Assembly (NCBI GenBank): GCA_964568355.1
Contig: CAZMRK010000752.1
Location: 1-5,756 of the forward strand
Source of the DNA: JAJPJX01 sp964568355
GTDB taxonomy: Bacteria > Acidobacteriota > Terriglobia > Bryobacterales > Bryobacteraceae
Length of the DNA stretch: 5,756 bases
Reading direction: 5' to 3'
Positions 5,404-5,756 of this stretch are shown here, one piece after another. The position numbers and the translations under genes are program-made. Every line of letters starts with the position of its first letter. The first letter of the stretch is position 1. The notes under the pieces were generated by a model. The model searched no databases. It saw only the letters and a program-made list of their open reading frames with translations, and had not been told where the DNA came from.

Positions 5404-5756
5404 GTGCCTTACATCCAGAACCAGTATGAGAAAAACATCATCACCACGTCGGTGGACTATGTTTTCAACTGGGCGCGCAGTTCGTCCCTTTGGCCGTTGA
5501 CCTTCGGGTTGGCCTGCTGCGCGATCGAGATGATCGCCTCGACGACGGCTCGCTTTGATATCGCCCGGTTCGGCGCGGAGGTATTCCGGCCCAGTCCACG
5601 CCAGTCGGACCTGATGATCGTGGCCGGTACGGTCACGCTGAAAATGGCCCCGGTGCTCAAGCGCATCTGGGACCAGATGCCGGACCCGAAGTGGTGCATC
5701 TCGATGGGCGCCTGTTCGAGCGTGGGCGGACCGTTTAACACCTACGCCGTACTACA
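5404..5756 (+). CDS. nuoB: NADH-quinone oxidoreductase subunit B (NuoB), 3' partial
   Basis: NuoB is the peripheral-arm subunit of respiratory complex I that holds 4Fe-4S cluster N2, the last electron carrier before quinone. The 117 complete residues include the family signature [16 protein letters not shown] (28-43). Its paired Cys38-Cys39 are cluster ligands, and Cys104 in [10 protein letters not shown] is the third, 66 residues after the first, as in characterised NuoB/Nqo6 proteins. The fourth ligand, in the CPPRPE region, would lie beyond the window. [17 protein letters not shown] (62-78) is also typical. The start is GTG with a strong AGGAG site; the protein lacks the long N-terminal extension of some homologues. 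The gene upstream is divergent, so nuoA is not directly in front as in the usual nuoA-nuoB order, and nuoB may open its own operon here. The product acts at the cytoplasmic side of the inner membrane. Confidence 0.96.
   Translation, partial: MPYIQNQYEKNIITTSVDYVFNWARSSSLWPLTFGLACCAIEMIASTTARFDIARFGAEVFRPSPRQSDLMIVAGTVTLKMAPVLKRIWDQMPDPKWCISMGACSSVGGPFNTYAVL

Noticed and set aside
5168..5500. Plus-strand open frame across the unknown gene, the divergent gap and the start of nuoB
   Set aside because: It runs antisense to one supported gene, then out of frame through nuoB, crossing the intergenic promoter region.

Overview
The window reads as a GC-rich bacterial chromosome segment. The best fit is Acidobacteriota, perhaps the Solibacter/Bryobacter side. 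That is an inference from the style of the exported proteins (a WSPDG propeller joined to a CehA/McbA-type metallohydrolase, and a Tat-type leader protein) and from the NuoB sequence; no rRNA marker is present. No mobile element, CRISPR array, tRNA or rRNA is visible.

Layout: (1) Positions 1-110 hold the last 35 codons of a plus-strand gene whose tail resembles the end of a Y-family DNA polymerase IV (DinB), including a terminal QLSLL sliding-clamp motif. Its stop codon runs straight into a hairpin at 109-138. (2) Positions 203-2668 encode an exported 821-residue protein with six TolB/PD40-type propeller motifs, a small beta domain and a CehA/McbA-like PHP metallohydrolase domain. (3) Positions 2665-4326 are coupled to it by a TTGA stop/start overlap and encode a 553-residue Tat-type exported protein. 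It looks like an alpha/alpha-toroid plus beta-sandwich enzyme, the general build of polysaccharide lyases. (4) Positions 4346-4945 encode a compact 199-residue ABC/AAA-type ATPase of the COG3910 kind, with its own candidate extended -10 element. (5) Positions 4955-5338 (minus strand, stop at 4952-4954) encode a 128-residue unrecognised protein, tail-to-tail with the ATPase. A perfect GGAA-loop hairpin sits at the junction. (6) Positions 5404-5756 begin nuoB, divergent from the unknown gene and cut by the window edge.

How the parts work together: genes 2 and 3 form a tight two-gene unit. Both products are predicted to be exported, one by a Sec-type and one by a Tat-type leader, so they may act together outside the cytoplasm on a hydrolysable or polymeric substrate. 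The substrate cannot be read from the sequence. The ATPase, the unknown protein and NuoB appear to be separate transcription units. The 65-base gap between the unknown gene and nuoB holds closely packed divergent promoter candidates. One of them is placed so that the unknown gene could be transcribed without a leader. I found no convincing multi-gene new system. The most unusual items are the propeller-metallohydrolase/toroid pair, the unrecognised 128-residue protein and the compact ATPase.
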